The notes under the pieces were generated by a model. That model worked only from the letters and a program-made list of their open reading frames with translations, searched no databases and was not told the DNA's origin. Positions 7,523-17,431 of a DNA stretch of 64,000 nt are shown piece by piece. The stretch is taken from positions 1 to 64,000 of the forward strand of contig NZ_MPHK01000023.1 of the NCBI RefSeq assembly GCF_001957135.1. Reading direction: 5' to 3'. Position 1 is the first letter of the stretch, and each line of letters opens with the position of its first letter. This DNA comes from Shewanella sp. UCD-KL21. GTDB lineage: Bacteria > Pseudomonadota > Gammaproteobacteria > Enterobacterales > Shewanellaceae. A program made the position numbers and the translations under genes.

Positions 7523-9250
7523 TGCCTGCTCACTATTACATATTCTGTTTCTGCCGGCTCGTTTAGCTTGATATAGGTGTTTATCGGCTTGTTCAATTAA
7601 GGCTGGTAATTGATAGATTTCAGCATTACTGGTCACTATGCCAATACTGGCTGTGACCTGTACTTTAGTGTGTTGATACTGCAAATTCAGTTTGGCAATA
7701 TTTTCACAAATGCGCATCGCTAAGCTATCGGCTTCTTGTGCATGAGTTTGCGGTAAAAAAACAATAAACTCTTCACCACCCCAGCGCGCAACAATGTCAT
7801 GCTTGCGTAAAGTGTCTCTGATGACTGACGCGACTTTGACCAGTACCAAGTCACCAAAAATATGGCCGTAGTTATCATTAATATCTTTAAATTTATCAAT
7901 ATCAATCATTACGATAGAAGAGCAATCACTAGCTTGCTCAATAGCGTGATTGTCATCGCTAAATTGCGGCTCAACTAATTGATAAAAAGCGCGGCGGTTA
8001 TTAAGCCGGGTTAACGGATCCATTCGGGCCATTTTTTCTGCGATCAGTTTTTCATTTTCAACTCGTCTAAATCGCTCGGTTAATGCTAATGCGAGTAATA
8101 GCACATCAATAAACATACCGACTTCAGCGGCGCGATAGGTAAAATTATTAAAGGGAATATAGGACCAAACGGCAAGGGCGGTGATGGCAACCCCAATCAT
8201 TGATGATATGGAGGCCAGTAAAAATAGCCGCGCTGAAATATTGCCAAAGTTAAGCGACAGCACCCCTAGCACAATCATTAAACCACTGAATAACAGCATA
8301 AGATCAAAGGCAAAAATCAATCCTAGTACTCTATCTTGCAGTATTACGGCCAATAACATTAACAGCGGAAACAGCACACATAAGCTCTTTAAAATTTTAT
8401 GTAATAACGGCAGTTGGTATCGCAGACGTAAAAAGTGGCACGCGAATACAATACCACTGGAGCAGAACGTAACCATGAGGATTGGCACAGCCCATTGTTG
8501 CCAAAAAGGTGAGTTAGGCCATAGCCATAATGAACCATGTCCACTATATGCCATGTTTAATACCAAAAAGTTAAGTAAGTAGAGGCAGTAGTAAAAGTAG
8601 CTTCTTAGGCGTAAACCTAAAAATAAAATAAAGTTATAAATCAGCAACGCAATAATCGCGCCGTATAAAAAACCATAGCTATAGGAATTAAAAATACTGT
8701 TTTGAGCGCTTTGGTTTTGATCAAATAGATATACCGGAATGACCATGGCATCTAGGGTTTGAAGCCTGATTAATACTGTGGTTATGCCTGGCGGATAGCT
8801 ATATTGAAAATTATAGCTGGGTTGAAAAGTCGGTTGTTTATAAAATAGCGATAGATCGCCTTGGTGCTCAAAATGATCAATTCTATCTGAGCTTAGCCAA
8901 TAAGCACTGACTTCATCGAGCCAGTAATTATCAAGGTGGATGATGCGGTTTATCTGAGTTTGCGTTGGATTATTAATGGATAAACTAATCCATACTGGAT
9001 TAGAGCCGATGCCATGGTTGCTAATTTCCTCGCTGCCAGATCGGAAGTGGCCATTACGGAATAATTGATAAGCTTGCGATGCGTTAATACGATCTGTTTC
9101 GGTGTAATACCCTATAGATTGGCCTATTGGCGCTGTGTAACGTTCAGTTAAGTTGAGCTTTTCAGCATGGGCATTGCTGATGTTGAAAACGGCAATGCTT
9201 AAGCTGAACATAATGCTTAGATTGACAAGCAGATCCAATATCCATTTCAT
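7499..9250 (-). CDS. 7TMR-DISM sensor diguanylate cyclase
   Basis: A 583-residue membrane protein. In order: a signal peptide ending near residue 29 (SNAHA), a periplasmic 7TMR-DISM extracellular domain of type 2 (about 40-175, with NPVWISLSINNPTQ and IHLDNYWLDEVSAYW), seven transmembrane helices (about 190-400), and a C-terminal GGDEF domain (about 415-575). The GGDEF site reads RWGGEEF, an active variant, and an inhibitory I-site RKHD lies five residues before it. It therefore probably makes cyclic-di-GMP with product feedback, in response to a periplasmic, possibly carbohydrate, ligand. It is transcribed alone; its 3' end overlaps the convergent winged-helix gene. Confidence 0.93.
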   Translation of the reverse strand: MKWILDLLVNLSIMFSLSIAVFNISNAHAEKLNLTERYTAPIGQSIGYYTETDRINASQAYQLFRNGHFRSGSEEISNHGIGSNPVWISLSINNPTQTQINRIIHLDNYWLDEVSAYWLSSDRIDHFEHQGDLSLFYKQPTFQPSYNFQYSYPPGITTVLIRLQTLDAMVIPVYLFDQNQSAQNSIFNSYSYGFLYGAIIALLIYNFILFLGLRLRSYFYYCLYLLNFLVLNMAYSGHGSLWLWPNSPFWQQWAVPILMVTFCSSGIVFACHFLRLRYQLPLLHKILKSLCVLFPLLMLLAVILQDRVLGLIFAFDLMLLFSGLMIVLGVLSLNFGNISARLFLLASISSMIGVAITALAVWSYIPFNNFTYRAAEVGMFIDVLLLALALTERFRRVENEKLIAEKMARMDPLTRLNNRRAFYQLVEPQFSDDNHAIEQASDCSSIVMIDIDKFKDINDNYGHIFGDLVLVKVASVIRDTLRKHDIVARWGGEEFIVFLPQTHAQEADSLAMRICENIAKLNLQYQHTKVQVTASIGIVTSNAEIYQLPALIEQADKHLYQAKRAGRNRICNSEQALTHSVAS

Positions 9251-9523
9251 AAGTGCAATAAACTACCTTTATCTTTTATAGACTAACAGTGCTACAAGCG
9301 CCGATAAGATAGTGGCGGCGCTGGTGCAATGAACGTGTTGGGATAAACATTAAGGCGGTTCGCCTAGCTCAATAAAACAGCTTACGTTGCAATTTTAGGC
9401 TCTCATAAAGCTTAGTGAGTTAATATTAAAAAGATGTAAATGAATTTGTTGATATACTAAAGGATTAGTCACAAAGTATCGGTTGTCAACGTTAGCGGCT
9501 TTAAGAGGCAAAGGAGGGAGGGG

Positions 9524-10186
9524 GTGAAACAAATCGAATTTAAATTATCTGATGAGCACAGCAGTGATAATCAGAACAGCCCCAGCGCTAAATCCAAGCT
9601 CCATGGCGCGTCAATAGCTGCACCAATAACGTATATAAAGGGCTTTTTATCAGGAGCACAGCAGCAACAGCTGCTAGCCGATGCCGATAGCTACCCCTTT
9701 GAAAAACCGATTATTACTCTTTTTGGTAAACAGCACCCTATTCCTCGGGCTCAAGTATGGTTTGCTGATCCTGGTTGTGAATATCAATATTCTTCTTTAT
9801 TAATTTCACCGCAACCTTGGCCACACTTATTAGCAGATTTAAGGCAGCGGCTGCTGGATGAGCTGCAGTTTAATTGCAACGGGGTACTGGTTAATCGTTA
9901 TCAAAACGGCTTAGATTCTATGGGCTGGCATAGTGATGATGAGCCTGAAATCGTGGCTAATAGCGCAATTGTGTCAATCAGTATTGGCGCTAGCCGAACC
10001 TTTGCATTACGGCATAAAAGCCTCAATATCAAACAAAACATTGAGCTTGAAAGCGGCGATTTAGTCATTATGCATCAAGGGATGCAATCACAGTGGCAAC
10101 ATGCAATACCAAAGCGTTTAAAGGTTAAGAGCTGTCGGTTAAATCTAACCTTTAGACAGTTAATTGTTGGTTATCATCAATTGTAG
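9524..10186 (+). CDS. AlkB-like 2-oxoglutarate/Fe(II) dioxygenase, nucleic-acid demethylase
   Basis: A 220-residue AlkB-family protein, closest in layout to the ALKBH2/3-type branch. It shows the product-loop motif IPRAQVWFAD, N-x-Y in LVNRYQNG, the iron ligands H136-x-D138 (GWHSDDEPEI) and H193 (WQHAIPKR), and the 2-oxoglutarate clamp R205...R211 (RLNLTFR). Family members reverse alkyl lesions such as 1-methyladenine and 3-methylcytosine. The start is a GTG at 9524 behind a very strong AAGGAGGGAGGGG ribosome binding site; no nearby ATG fits. The N-terminal ~30 residues are low complexity. No ada gene is adjacent, so adaptive-response control is not indicated. Confidence 0.92.
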   Translation: MKQIEFKLSDEHSSDNQNSPSAKSKLHGASIAAPITYIKGFLSGAQQQQLLADADSYPFEKPIITLFGKQHPIPRAQVWFADPGCEYQYSSLLISPQPWPHLLADLRQRLLDELQFNCNGVLVNRYQNGLDSMGWHSDDEPEIVANSAIVSISIGASRTFALRHKSLNIKQNIELESGDLVIMHQGMQSQWQHAIPKRLKVKSCRLNLTFRQLIVGYHQL

Positions 10187-10340
10187 GGCTAATTCGTCAG
10201 CTTAATCTTTAACTTACTGGGTGAGCTTGCATTGTTAACTAAAATTGCCACTTAAATCAGATTGCCGACTGGCTAGTTTGATTTATGGAGAGTTAAGCAG
10301 TAGTCTTCAAACTTTAAAATGTAGTTATAAAGAGTTTGTT

Positions 10341-10640
10341 ATGTCAGTTGAACAAATCATTAGCGATAAACTGAACCAGTCTTTTAGTCCGATACATTTA
10401 GATGTGCTTAATGAAAGCAATCGCCACCATGTGCCGCCTAACTCAGAAACACACTTTAAAGTTGTGGTTGTTAGCGAGCAGTTTGAAGCGCAGCGATTAA
10501 TTGCCCGCCACCGAGCAGTAAATGCTGTGTTAGCAGAAGAGTTAGCCAATGGTGTGCATGCACTTTCCATTAATGCTTATACTCAGGCCGAGTGGCAAGC
10601 ATTAGATGCAGTGCCTAAAACGCCAAACTGTAAAGGTTGA
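10341..10640 (+). CDS. bolA: BolA family protein
   Basis: A 99-residue BolA protein: MSVEQIISDKLNQSF, then the conserved HFKVVVVSEQFEAQRLIARH with the His used for shared iron-sulfur coordination with monothiol glutaredoxins, and RHRAVNAVLAEEL. BolA proteins act with glutaredoxins in Fe-S handling and in stress morphology. The ATG at 10341 matches the family start; the frame is open upstream to 10245 but that part has no resemblance to BolA. A terminator follows at 10703. It is a single-gene unit. Confidence 0.93.
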   Translation: MSVEQIISDKLNQSFSPIHLDVLNESNRHHVPPNSETHFKVVVVSEQFEAQRLIARHRAVNAVLAEELANGVHALSINAYTQAEWQALDAVPKTPNCKG

Positions 10641-10702
10641 TCCATAAGGCCATTTATGGTCATTGCAGATTAAGGCAATTTAGCCAAATAAGCTTAAAAA
10701 TC

Positions 10703-10730
10703 AAAACCTCGTCTTTAGATGAGGTTTTTT
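10703..10730 (+). terminator. bolA: Terminator after bolA
   Basis: AAAACCTCGTCT pairs with AGATGAGGTTTT (one G-T wobble) and is followed by T residues. Confidence 0.85.
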
Positions 10731-10905
10731 GCTTTTCAGGCTTTCGTGTTTTAATAAAAGTAATGAGTATCGGTCATCAGTTTTTAATATAGACAATTTA
10801 TTACATGAAGATAACTCCGGTTTATCTCATATTTACAAAGCTGTCTGCTTTCAAATTTGATGCTATGATGCCAAACATCTTTTACTTAGCCTTAAGGAAT
10901 GAGTC

Positions 10906-11415
10906 ATGCCTTTACTTGATAGTTTCACTGTTGATCATACACGAATGGAAGCTCCAGCTGTGCGTGTCGCAAAGCATATGAGTACACCTAAAGGTGACAC
11001 CATTACGGTATTTGACTTGCGTTTTTGTACGCCAAATAAAGATATTTTAAGTGAACGTGGTATTCATACCCTTGAGCACTTATTTGCCGGCTTTATGCGT
11101 GATCATTTAAATGGTGACACGGTAGAAATTATTGATATATCGCCAATGGGTTGTCGCACCGGTTTTTACATGAGCCTGATTGGTCAGCCGACAGAGCGGG
11201 TTGTTGCTGATGCGTGGCTCGCAGCAATGGGTGATGTACTTAAAGTGGTCAAACAAAGTGAGATCCCAGAATTGAATGAGTATCAGTGTGGCACTTATGA
11301 CATGCACTCACTTGAACAAGCCCAAGATATTGCGCGTGCCATTATTGCTGCTGGCGTGACTGTCAATCGTAATGATGACCTTAAATTGAGTGACGATATT
11401 TTAGGTACGCTATAG
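10906..11415 (+). CDS. luxS: S-ribosylhomocysteine lyase (LuxS, autoinducer-2 synthesis)
   Basis: A 169-residue LuxS. It cleaves S-ribosylhomocysteine to homocysteine and DPD, the AI-2 precursor, in the cytoplasm. The metal site is complete: H54 and H58 in HTLEHLF (with E57 as general acid/base) and C128 in EYQCGTYD; the catalytic Cys is C83 in MGCRTGFYM. The length is normal. The ATG follows AAGGAATGAG. It is monocistronic, with a tetraloop terminator directly after it. Confidence 0.97.
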   Translation: MPLLDSFTVDHTRMEAPAVRVAKHMSTPKGDTITVFDLRFCTPNKDILSERGIHTLEHLFAGFMRDHLNGDTVEIIDISPMGCRTGFYMSLIGQPTERVVADAWLAAMGDVLKVVKQSEIPELNEYQCGTYDMHSLEQAQDIARAIIAAGVTVNRNDDLKLSDDILGTL

Positions 11416-11448
11416 GCTAGCAGTTAATCTTAGGTTTTAGTTTGACAC

Positions 11449-11477
11449 CAAAGCGGCTTCGGCCGCTTTGTTTTTTT
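11449..11477 (+). terminator. luxS: Terminator after luxS
   Basis: A perfect 9-bp stem (CAAAGCGGC with GCCGCTTTG) closed by a TTCG tetraloop and followed by seven T residues. Confidence 0.95.
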
Positions 11478-11610
11478 GTGGTTAATTTTATTAAAATACT
11501 GTTTTTATTTTCATGAAAACGTTATTGTTAAAAGTTAGTAATAGGATGTTATTTATAATAATAAAGGCGTAGCGGATTGCGATGCCGATGATGTATTTTG
11601 GGAGTTAACC

Positions 11611-13686
11611 ATGTCTAAAGGCCAATTCAGCTTGTCTGTAATTGCTTCTGCTGTGCTGTTTGTGTGTCATTCTTCAAGTTTTGCTGCAACCTCTGGCACG
11701 GCATCCTTGGATGAATCAAATAATACTGTTGTACTCGACCAGCCTCAGACTGCTCCATTTCATTATCGCAGCAGTACAATGCCCCTAGCATTATCAGGAA
11801 TGACAATCATGCCTGCTGCCATGGGACAAGCCACTCGCGTCAGTCATCGCGGCGCGGTCAATGGAATTGCGATTTCCCAAGATAGAGTGTCCTATTCACC
11901 TTCTCCTTATTCTGCTCCGCATCTGGTGTTACAACCTAATTTAGCCTTGCAAACCCAAGTGGCTACAGCCAGCATGACTGGAGTGACAAAAGGCGGCAAA
12001 GGGGCTTTTGGTAGTGTCGATTACATCACGGCGCAGATCAGCCCGACTAAATTAGATGCTCAGGCTAACATCGAAATTAATGACAATGGTGGTGGCCGAG
12101 TTGGCGCCATTGCCAGTGGCTTAAATAAAGAATACGGCATGCTGTTTGCGGTGGATTATCAAAATACCGCCGAAGAAACAGGCTTTGTGACCAATGTTGA
12201 TAGCGATCACAGCCAAACCGATATCATGTTCAAAATTAATGCTGATAGTCTTGCTGGCGCCAGAAACCCACAAACGACAGAGTTTATGTATCAGTACACT
12301 AACTCAGAAAATGATCATTCCAATATCGGTTTAACCAGTCAAGATTGGCAGGCAAAACCAGGTCGCGCTTATTCAGCTACCGAAAATGATAATCGTGAAG
12401 GCCAGCGCCATAAGTATCAAGTGAGCCATATTGTTAATCTTAGTGATGGCTCGGTGGTGATGTCCGACTTTTATTATCAATCCTATGATGAGCAAATCTC
12501 GCAATTAAACTCGTTATCTGGCGTGTTTATTGGTGCGGCTGAATTATCAGCAATGTCAGCTTTTGATAAAGCCCCGACAGCAGGCGGTTTGGCTTTAGGC
12601 TCTATGCTTGAAGATAATCAATATTCAGGTTATGGCTTGCAAACAGAAGGTGTAAGTCAATACGGCGCTCATCAAGTGACCTATGGTGCGCTGTTTCATT
12701 CAGACAGTGCCAAAATGCGTTTTGGCCAGCAAGACTGGACTTGGAGCCAAGATAGAAGTTTAGCCAGCACCAATATAGATAATGCGCTGCTAGCCTATGA
12801 TGACGACGTCAACGTGCTGATCACCAGCGCCGATGGCAAACTAAACTATGGCGCCTTATCGATAAATCTAGGTTTAAGCTTTGAAAGTGTCAGTACCACC
12901 CGTGAAATTGGTATTGAAGCCTATGGGATAGAGGCGGCTGACTTTTCTGATGATGGCTGGATCCCATCAGTAGAAATTGCCTATACCACAGGTGCTTGGA
13001 AAGCGGCTGTTTCAGCTAAACAAGCTTGGACTGCGGCTGGAGCGGGCAATGCATTGCAGCAAGCACAGGAATCGCTGCAGTATCAATTAGCGCTTGGTTA
13101 TAGCAATGATGCACTGAATGTTGGCCTCAATGCCTATGTCCAAGACTTTGATAATCAGCATGTGAGCTGTATGTGGAGCATGGTGTGTGATTATTCGCAA
13201 CGTTATGTGCAAGACAATATTAACGATACCTCCGTTAACGGTATCGACTTGTCGGTGGATTACCACATTGGCTTTGACGGTTTTTCTATCCCACTTTCTG
13301 TTCAGTACCAATATACCCAAGCAGAGTTTGGTGAAACTGGCGTGAGTGAGCTGATTGGCTTTTATGCCAAAGACGAACAACTGCCTTGGGTGCCTGAGCA
13401 ACAATTAGCTTTAAATGCGGGCATGATAATGGGTCAATTTAGTGTCATCGCCCAAGCGCTATATCAATCAGAAATGGGTTATGCCACTGCCATTAATGGC
13501 GGTGAACAAATTGATACACAATGGAAGCTAGACTTGGCAGCGAACTACCATATTTCTAATGTTCACGAAGTTTATTTGCGTATAGAAAACTTACTTGATG
13601 AAGATTTAATCAGTCAGCAGTCAAATTCAGGCATTATCTCCCAAGGCGAGATGCTGAGTTACCTTGGTTATCAGGCTAAATTCTAA
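11611..13686 (+). CDS. TonB-dependent-receptor-like outer membrane beta-barrel protein
   Basis: A 691-residue secreted protein with a signal peptide ending near SSFA-A (residues 1-26). A possible TonB box, NTVVL (38-42), comes next, then a short plug-like part (about 60-165) whose landmarks are eroded: RGAVNGIAISQDRV in place of RG...LVDGVP, and KGAFGSVDYITAQISP in place of the YGPNxxGGVINxxT stretch. The rest is a barrel of alternating amphipathic strands ending NLLDEDL...YLGYQAKF with a C-terminal Phe, as TonB receptors (FecA-like) do. The substrate is unknown. It lies between luxS and nqr with its own promoter region. The plug start is shorter than usual and a full TonB interaction is not certain. 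An iron-responsive promoter is not obvious. Confidence 0.75.
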   Translation: MSKGQFSLSVIASAVLFVCHSSSFAATSGTASLDESNNTVVLDQPQTAPFHYRSSTMPLALSGMTIMPAAMGQATRVSHRGAVNGIAISQDRVSYSPSPYSAPHLVLQPNLALQTQVATASMTGVTKGGKGAFGSVDYITAQISPTKLDAQANIEINDNGGGRVGAIASGLNKEYGMLFAVDYQNTAEETGFVTNVDSDHSQTDIMFKINADSLAGARNPQTTEFMYQYTNSENDHSNIGLTSQDWQAKPGRAYSATENDNREGQRHKYQVSHIVNLSDGSVVMSDFYYQSYDEQISQLNSLSGVFIGAAELSAMSAFDKAPTAGGLALGSMLEDNQYSGYGLQTEGVSQYGAHQVTYGALFHSDSAKMRFGQQDWTWSQDRSLASTNIDNALLAYDDDVNVLITSADGKLNYGALSINLGLSFESVSTTREIGIEAYGIEAADFSDDGWIPSVEIAYTTGAWKAAVSAKQAWTAAGAGNALQQAQESLQYQLALGYSNDALNVGLNAYVQDFDNQHVSCMWSMVCDYSQRYVQDNINDTSVNGIDLSVDYHIGFDGFSIPLSVQYQYTQAEFGETGVSELIGFYAKDEQLPWVPEQQLALNAGMIMGQFSVIAQALYQSEMGYATAINGGEQIDTQWKLDLAANYHISNVHEVYLRIENLLDEDLISQQSNSGIISQGEMLSYLGYQAKF

Positions 13687-14113
13687 GTATCCCACCAGTT
13701 ACCCCTCTTGTAGCTACTTGTTTTAATTATGCTTTAGTACGGGCTATTTTAGCTCGTGCTAATGCGACATTTGTTAACAAAATCGCAAATCACTTATTGT
13801 ATTATTTCTTTTAAAATTAATGTTATAGTGCCTCTGTTACTGAAATATTGCATTCAATGGCGTTAAATCAGACGTTTCCACACCCTTTTTAGGTGAATTG
13901 TTTAAAAATGAACAATCTAAAAATTCAATCACCGATTTTTTTCGTGGCGATAGCGCACATTTTGGGGTAAAATGCGCGCGACCAGCGTGATTGCGATCGC
14001 ATTTCCGTGATAAATCTGCGCTAGCTCAACACTGAAGTGTTTGTTAACACTTTGTTTTCTTTTGGGTAGGAACGCGGCGCATTGTCTTTCCTTCAAACGT
14101 AGTGCTTGTGGAT
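13687..14113 (+). promoter_or_regulatory. Leader and promoter region of the nqr operon
   Basis: This 427-bp gene-free region holds a wobble-paired hairpin just after the receptor gene (about 13736-13760, AGTACGGGCT with AGCTCGTGCT), AT-rich promoter-like sequence around 13795-13835, and a small inverted repeat AAGTGTT/AACACTT about 60 bases before nqrA. No recognised regulator box is present. Confidence 0.45.
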
Positions 14114-15448
14114 ATGATTACAATAAAGAAAGGATTGGAACTACCTCTAGCAGGTGGCCCAGAGCAAGTTATCCATAATGGCCCAGCCATTAAGAACGTA
14201 GCGACTTTGGGTGAAGAGTATATTGGCTTACGTCCAACGATGAAAATCAAGGTTGGCGAAAAAGTCTCGAAAGGTCAGGTGATTTTTGAAGATAAAAAGA
14301 ACCTTGGCGTTAAATATACTGCTTTAGCTAGTGGTACTGTATTAGAAATTAACCGGGGTGCGAAACGTGTACTTCAGTCAGTGGTTATCGACGTTGAAGG
14401 TGATGATAAAGTCAGCTTTACGCAATATAGCGCTGATGAACTTAACACGTTAGATGCTAACGTTGTCAGAGAAAACTTGATTGAATCAGGTCTTTGGACA
14501 GCTTTACGAACTCGCCCTTTCAGTAAAGTACCTGCTGTTGATTCAGTCGCTGCTGGTATTTTCGTCACCGCAATTGATACTCAGCCACTTGCTGCAGATC
14601 CTGCTGTAGTGATTGCTGAGCATAAAGATGATTTTGCTAACGGCTTGACGCTACTAGCGAAATTAACAGAAGGCAAAGTTTTCCTTGCTAAAGCACCTGG
14701 TGCTGATATTCCTTCTGGCAATGCTCAAGTTGAAGAGTTTGCAGGTATACATCCTGCTGGCCTAGTGGGCACTCACATTCATCATCTTCTTCCTGCTTCT
14801 GCAACACGTACGGTTTGGCATATAGGCTACCAAGACGTGATTGCTGTTGGTCAATTATTCACCCAAGGTGAACTTAACACTCAACGTGTTATTGCGATTG
14901 CTGGCCCTGAAGCTAAAAATCCACGTTTAGTTCGTACAGTATTAGGTGCTAGCACTGTTGAATTAACTGCTGGCGAAATTGAAACTGACAATGTTCGAGT
15001 TATCTCAGGTTCAGTATTGAGCGGGCGCCAAGCGGCGGGTCCTCATGGCTATTTAGGTCGCTATCATCAACAACTTAGCTTGTTGAAAGAAGGCAATGAA
15101 AAAGAATTATTTGGTTGGGCTATGCCTGGTGCTGATAAGTTCTCTATCACTCGCGCATTCTTAGGTCACTTAAACCGTACTGGTCTGTTTAATATGACCA
15201 CAACTACGGGTGGTTCAGATCGTGCCATGGTGCCAATTGGTAACTATGAACGTGTTGTACCATTAGATATCTTACCGACAATGTTACTTCGCGACCTTGT
15301 TTCTGGTGATTATGACGGTGCCGTTGCACTGGGCGCACTAGAGCTAGATGAAGAAGATTTGGCATTGTGTACCTTCGTATGTCCAGGCAAGTATGACTAT
15401 GCATCATATCTGCGTGATTGTTTAGATACGATCGAGAGGGAAGGCTAA
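14114..15448 (+). CDS. nqrA: Na+-translocating NADH:quinone reductase subunit A
   Basis: A 444-residue NqrA, a peripheral cytoplasmic subunit of the sodium-pumping NADH:ubiquinone oxidoreductase. The start MITIKKGLELPLAGGP matches the family; I choose the ATG at 14114 over a GTG four codons earlier. The internal sequence LRPTMKIKVGEKVSKGQVIF is the biotinyl-lipoyl-like fold near the N-terminus. It is the first gene of nqrABCDEF; its TAA shares a base with the ATG of nqrB. The ribosome binding site is weak, which is unusual for the first gene of an abundant complex. Confidence 0.96.
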   Translation: MITIKKGLELPLAGGPEQVIHNGPAIKNVATLGEEYIGLRPTMKIKVGEKVSKGQVIFEDKKNLGVKYTALASGTVLEINRGAKRVLQSVVIDVEGDDKVSFTQYSADELNTLDANVVRENLIESGLWTALRTRPFSKVPAVDSVAAGIFVTAIDTQPLAADPAVVIAEHKDDFANGLTLLAKLTEGKVFLAKAPGADIPSGNAQVEEFAGIHPAGLVGTHIHHLLPASATRTVWHIGYQDVIAVGQLFTQGELNTQRVIAIAGPEAKNPRLVRTVLGASTVELTAGEIETDNVRVISGSVLSGRQAAGPHGYLGRYHQQLSLLKEGNEKELFGWAMPGADKFSITRAFLGHLNRTGLFNMTTTTGGSDRAMVPIGNYERVVPLDILPTMLLRDLVSGDYDGAVALGALELDEEDLALCTFVCPGKYDYASYLRDCLDTIEREG

Positions 15449-16647
15449 TGAGCTTGAAAGATTTTATCGAGCGTATTGAACCGCAATTTGAAAAAGGCGG
15501 CAAGTACGAGAAGTGGTACGCCCTTTATGAAGCGGCTGCGACAGTGTTTTACACTCCAGGAAAAGTAAACAAAGGCACCACGCACGTGCGTGACAGCCTT
15601 GATCTAAAACGTATGATGATTACGGTTTGGGCCTGTACTTTCCCGGCAATGTTTTTTGGTATGTACAACGTTGGCTTGCAAGCACAAGATGCACTGCTGG
15701 CTGGCTTTGCAACGCCTGATGTATGGCAAGTCAGCCTATTCAGCCTATTTGGTACTGAATTAACCGCAAGTTCAGGTGTGCCTGCACTGATGTGGTATGG
15801 CGCTTGTTGGTTCCTACCTATTTACGCGGTGACGTTTGCCGTGGGTGGTTTCTGGGAAGTCTTATTCGCCTCTGTACGTGGCCATGAGGTTAACGAAGGT
15901 TTCTTTGTGACTTCAATTCTATTTGCGCTGACCTTACCAGCAACAATTCCATTATGGATGGTTGCACTGGGTATTACCTTTGGTGTTGTGGTTGCAAAAG
16001 AAGTGTTTGGCGGCACAGGTCGTAACTTCTTAAACCCAGCGCTTGCCGGCCGTGCCTTCTTATTCTTTGCCTATCCGTTAAGCATGTCAGGTGATACAAC
16101 ATGGGTTGTGGCTGACGGTTTCTCTGGTGCTACGGCATTAAGCCAAGCGGCACAAGGCACGTTTGAATACACTAGCGCTAACTGGTGGGATGCTTTCTTA
16201 GGTTTCATTCCTGGTTCTGTGGGTGAAGTCTCTACCTTTGCTATTTTGCTAGGTGGCGCAGTTATCGTTTATACCCGTATCGCCTCATGGCGCATTATTG
16301 CTGGTGTGATGATGGGCATGATTGCAGTTTCTTACCTACTTAACTTTATCGGTAGCGACACTAACGCAATGTTTGCAACACCTTGGTATTGGCATCTTGT
16401 TTTAGGCGGATTTGCCTTCGGTATGATGTTTATGGCGACAGACCCAGTTTCTGCGTCTTTCACCAACAATGCTAAATGGGCTTACGGTATCTTAATTGGT
16501 GCAATGGCAGTGTTTATTCGCGTCATTAACCCAGCGTTCCCAGAAGGAATGATGTTAGCCATCCTGTTTGCTAACTTATTTGCACCGTTATTTGACCATT
16601 TCGTGGTTCAAGCAAATGTGAAGCGGAGGATTGCTCGTGGCCAGTAA
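15448..16647 (+). CDS. nqrB: Na+-translocating NADH:quinone reductase subunit B
   Basis: A 399-residue multi-spanning membrane subunit that forms most of the Na+ path and carries riboflavin and covalent FMN. The FMN attachment motif SGAT (in DGFSGATALSQ) is present; the modified Thr is residue 229. MSLKDFIERIEPQFEKGGK is the family N-terminus, so the start is the ATG at 15448, which overlaps the stop of nqrA (TAATG). It overlaps nqrC by 11 bp. ApbE, encoded downstream, is the expected flavin transferase. Confidence 0.97.
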   Translation: MSLKDFIERIEPQFEKGGKYEKWYALYEAAATVFYTPGKVNKGTTHVRDSLDLKRMMITVWACTFPAMFFGMYNVGLQAQDALLAGFATPDVWQVSLFSLFGTELTASSGVPALMWYGACWFLPIYAVTFAVGGFWEVLFASVRGHEVNEGFFVTSILFALTLPATIPLWMVALGITFGVVVAKEVFGGTGRNFLNPALAGRAFLFFAYPLSMSGDTTWVVADGFSGATALSQAAQGTFEYTSANWWDAFLGFIPGSVGEVSTFAILLGGAVIVYTRIASWRIIAGVMMGMIAVSYLLNFIGSDTNAMFATPWYWHLVLGGFAFGMMFMATDPVSASFTNNAKWAYGILIGAMAVFIRVINPAFPEGMMLAILFANLFAPLFDHFVVQANVKRRIARGQ

Positions 16648-17431
16648 TAAAGAATCAATCGGCAAAACATTATTTGTTGTAATTGGTCTGTGTTTTATCT
16701 GCTCAATGTTGGTATCAACGGCAGCAGTATTACTTAAGCCAATTCAGCAAGAGAATAAATTGCTAGATAAGCAAAAGTACATTCTTGAAGCGGCAGGTTT
16801 AGTGGATACTAAAGCTGGCAAAGTTGAGAAAGACGTTATTATTGCAAAGTATGGTAAGTACGTTGAAGCTCGTCTTGTTGATTTAAAAACCGGTGAGTTT
16901 GTTGAAGGCGATGCTGATACTTTTGATGTTGAAAAAGCGGCACGTACCCCTGCAACGTCTTTCAAGCCTGAAAATGACATTGCCTCAGTTAAGCGCGTAG
17001 CAAACCAAGGTGTTGTTTATCTAGTTAAAGATGACAACAATGAACTACAAACCGTGATTATTCCTGTTAAAGGCTACGGTTTATGGTCAACCATGTTTGC
17101 CTTCTTAGCGGTTGAAGCGGATATGAATACCATTCGTAGCTTAGTGTATTACGACTTCACAGGTTCTGGTGAAACACCGGGCTTAGGTGGTGAAGTTCAA
17201 AATCCTCAGTGGATTGCTAAGTGGCAAGGGAAAAAACTTTATGACGACAATGGCGATTTAGCTATTCAAGTCACTAAGATCCCGACAATTGCATCTTCAG
17301 TTCACGGTGTTGATGCCTTATCGGGTGCGACCTTGACCAGTAACGGTGTTCAGTACTCACTAACGTTTTGGTTAGGTGAAGAAGGTTTTGCACGCTTTAT
17401 CGAAAAAGCACGCAATGGAGGACTAGGCTAA
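16637..17431 (+). CDS. nqrC: Na+-translocating NADH:quinone reductase subunit C
   Basis: A 264-residue subunit with a single N-terminal membrane helix (KTLFVVIGLCFICSMLVSTA) and a periplasmic flavin domain. The second covalent FMN site, SGAT in VDALSGATLTSNGVQ, is present (Thr at about 232). The start is a GTG at 16637, giving MASNKESIGK as in relatives, with CGGAGGA six bases upstream. The start region lies inside the end of nqrB, and the stop overlaps the ATG of nqrD. Confidence 0.96.
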   Translation: MASNKESIGKTLFVVIGLCFICSMLVSTAAVLLKPIQQENKLLDKQKYILEAAGLVDTKAGKVEKDVIIAKYGKYVEARLVDLKTGEFVEGDADTFDVEKAARTPATSFKPENDIASVKRVANQGVVYLVKDDNNELQTVIIPVKGYGLWSTMFAFLAVEADMNTIRSLVYYDFTGSGETPGLGGEVQNPQWIAKWQGKKLYDDNGDLAIQVTKIPTIASSVHGVDALSGATLTSNGVQYSLTFWLGEEGFARFIEKARNGGLG

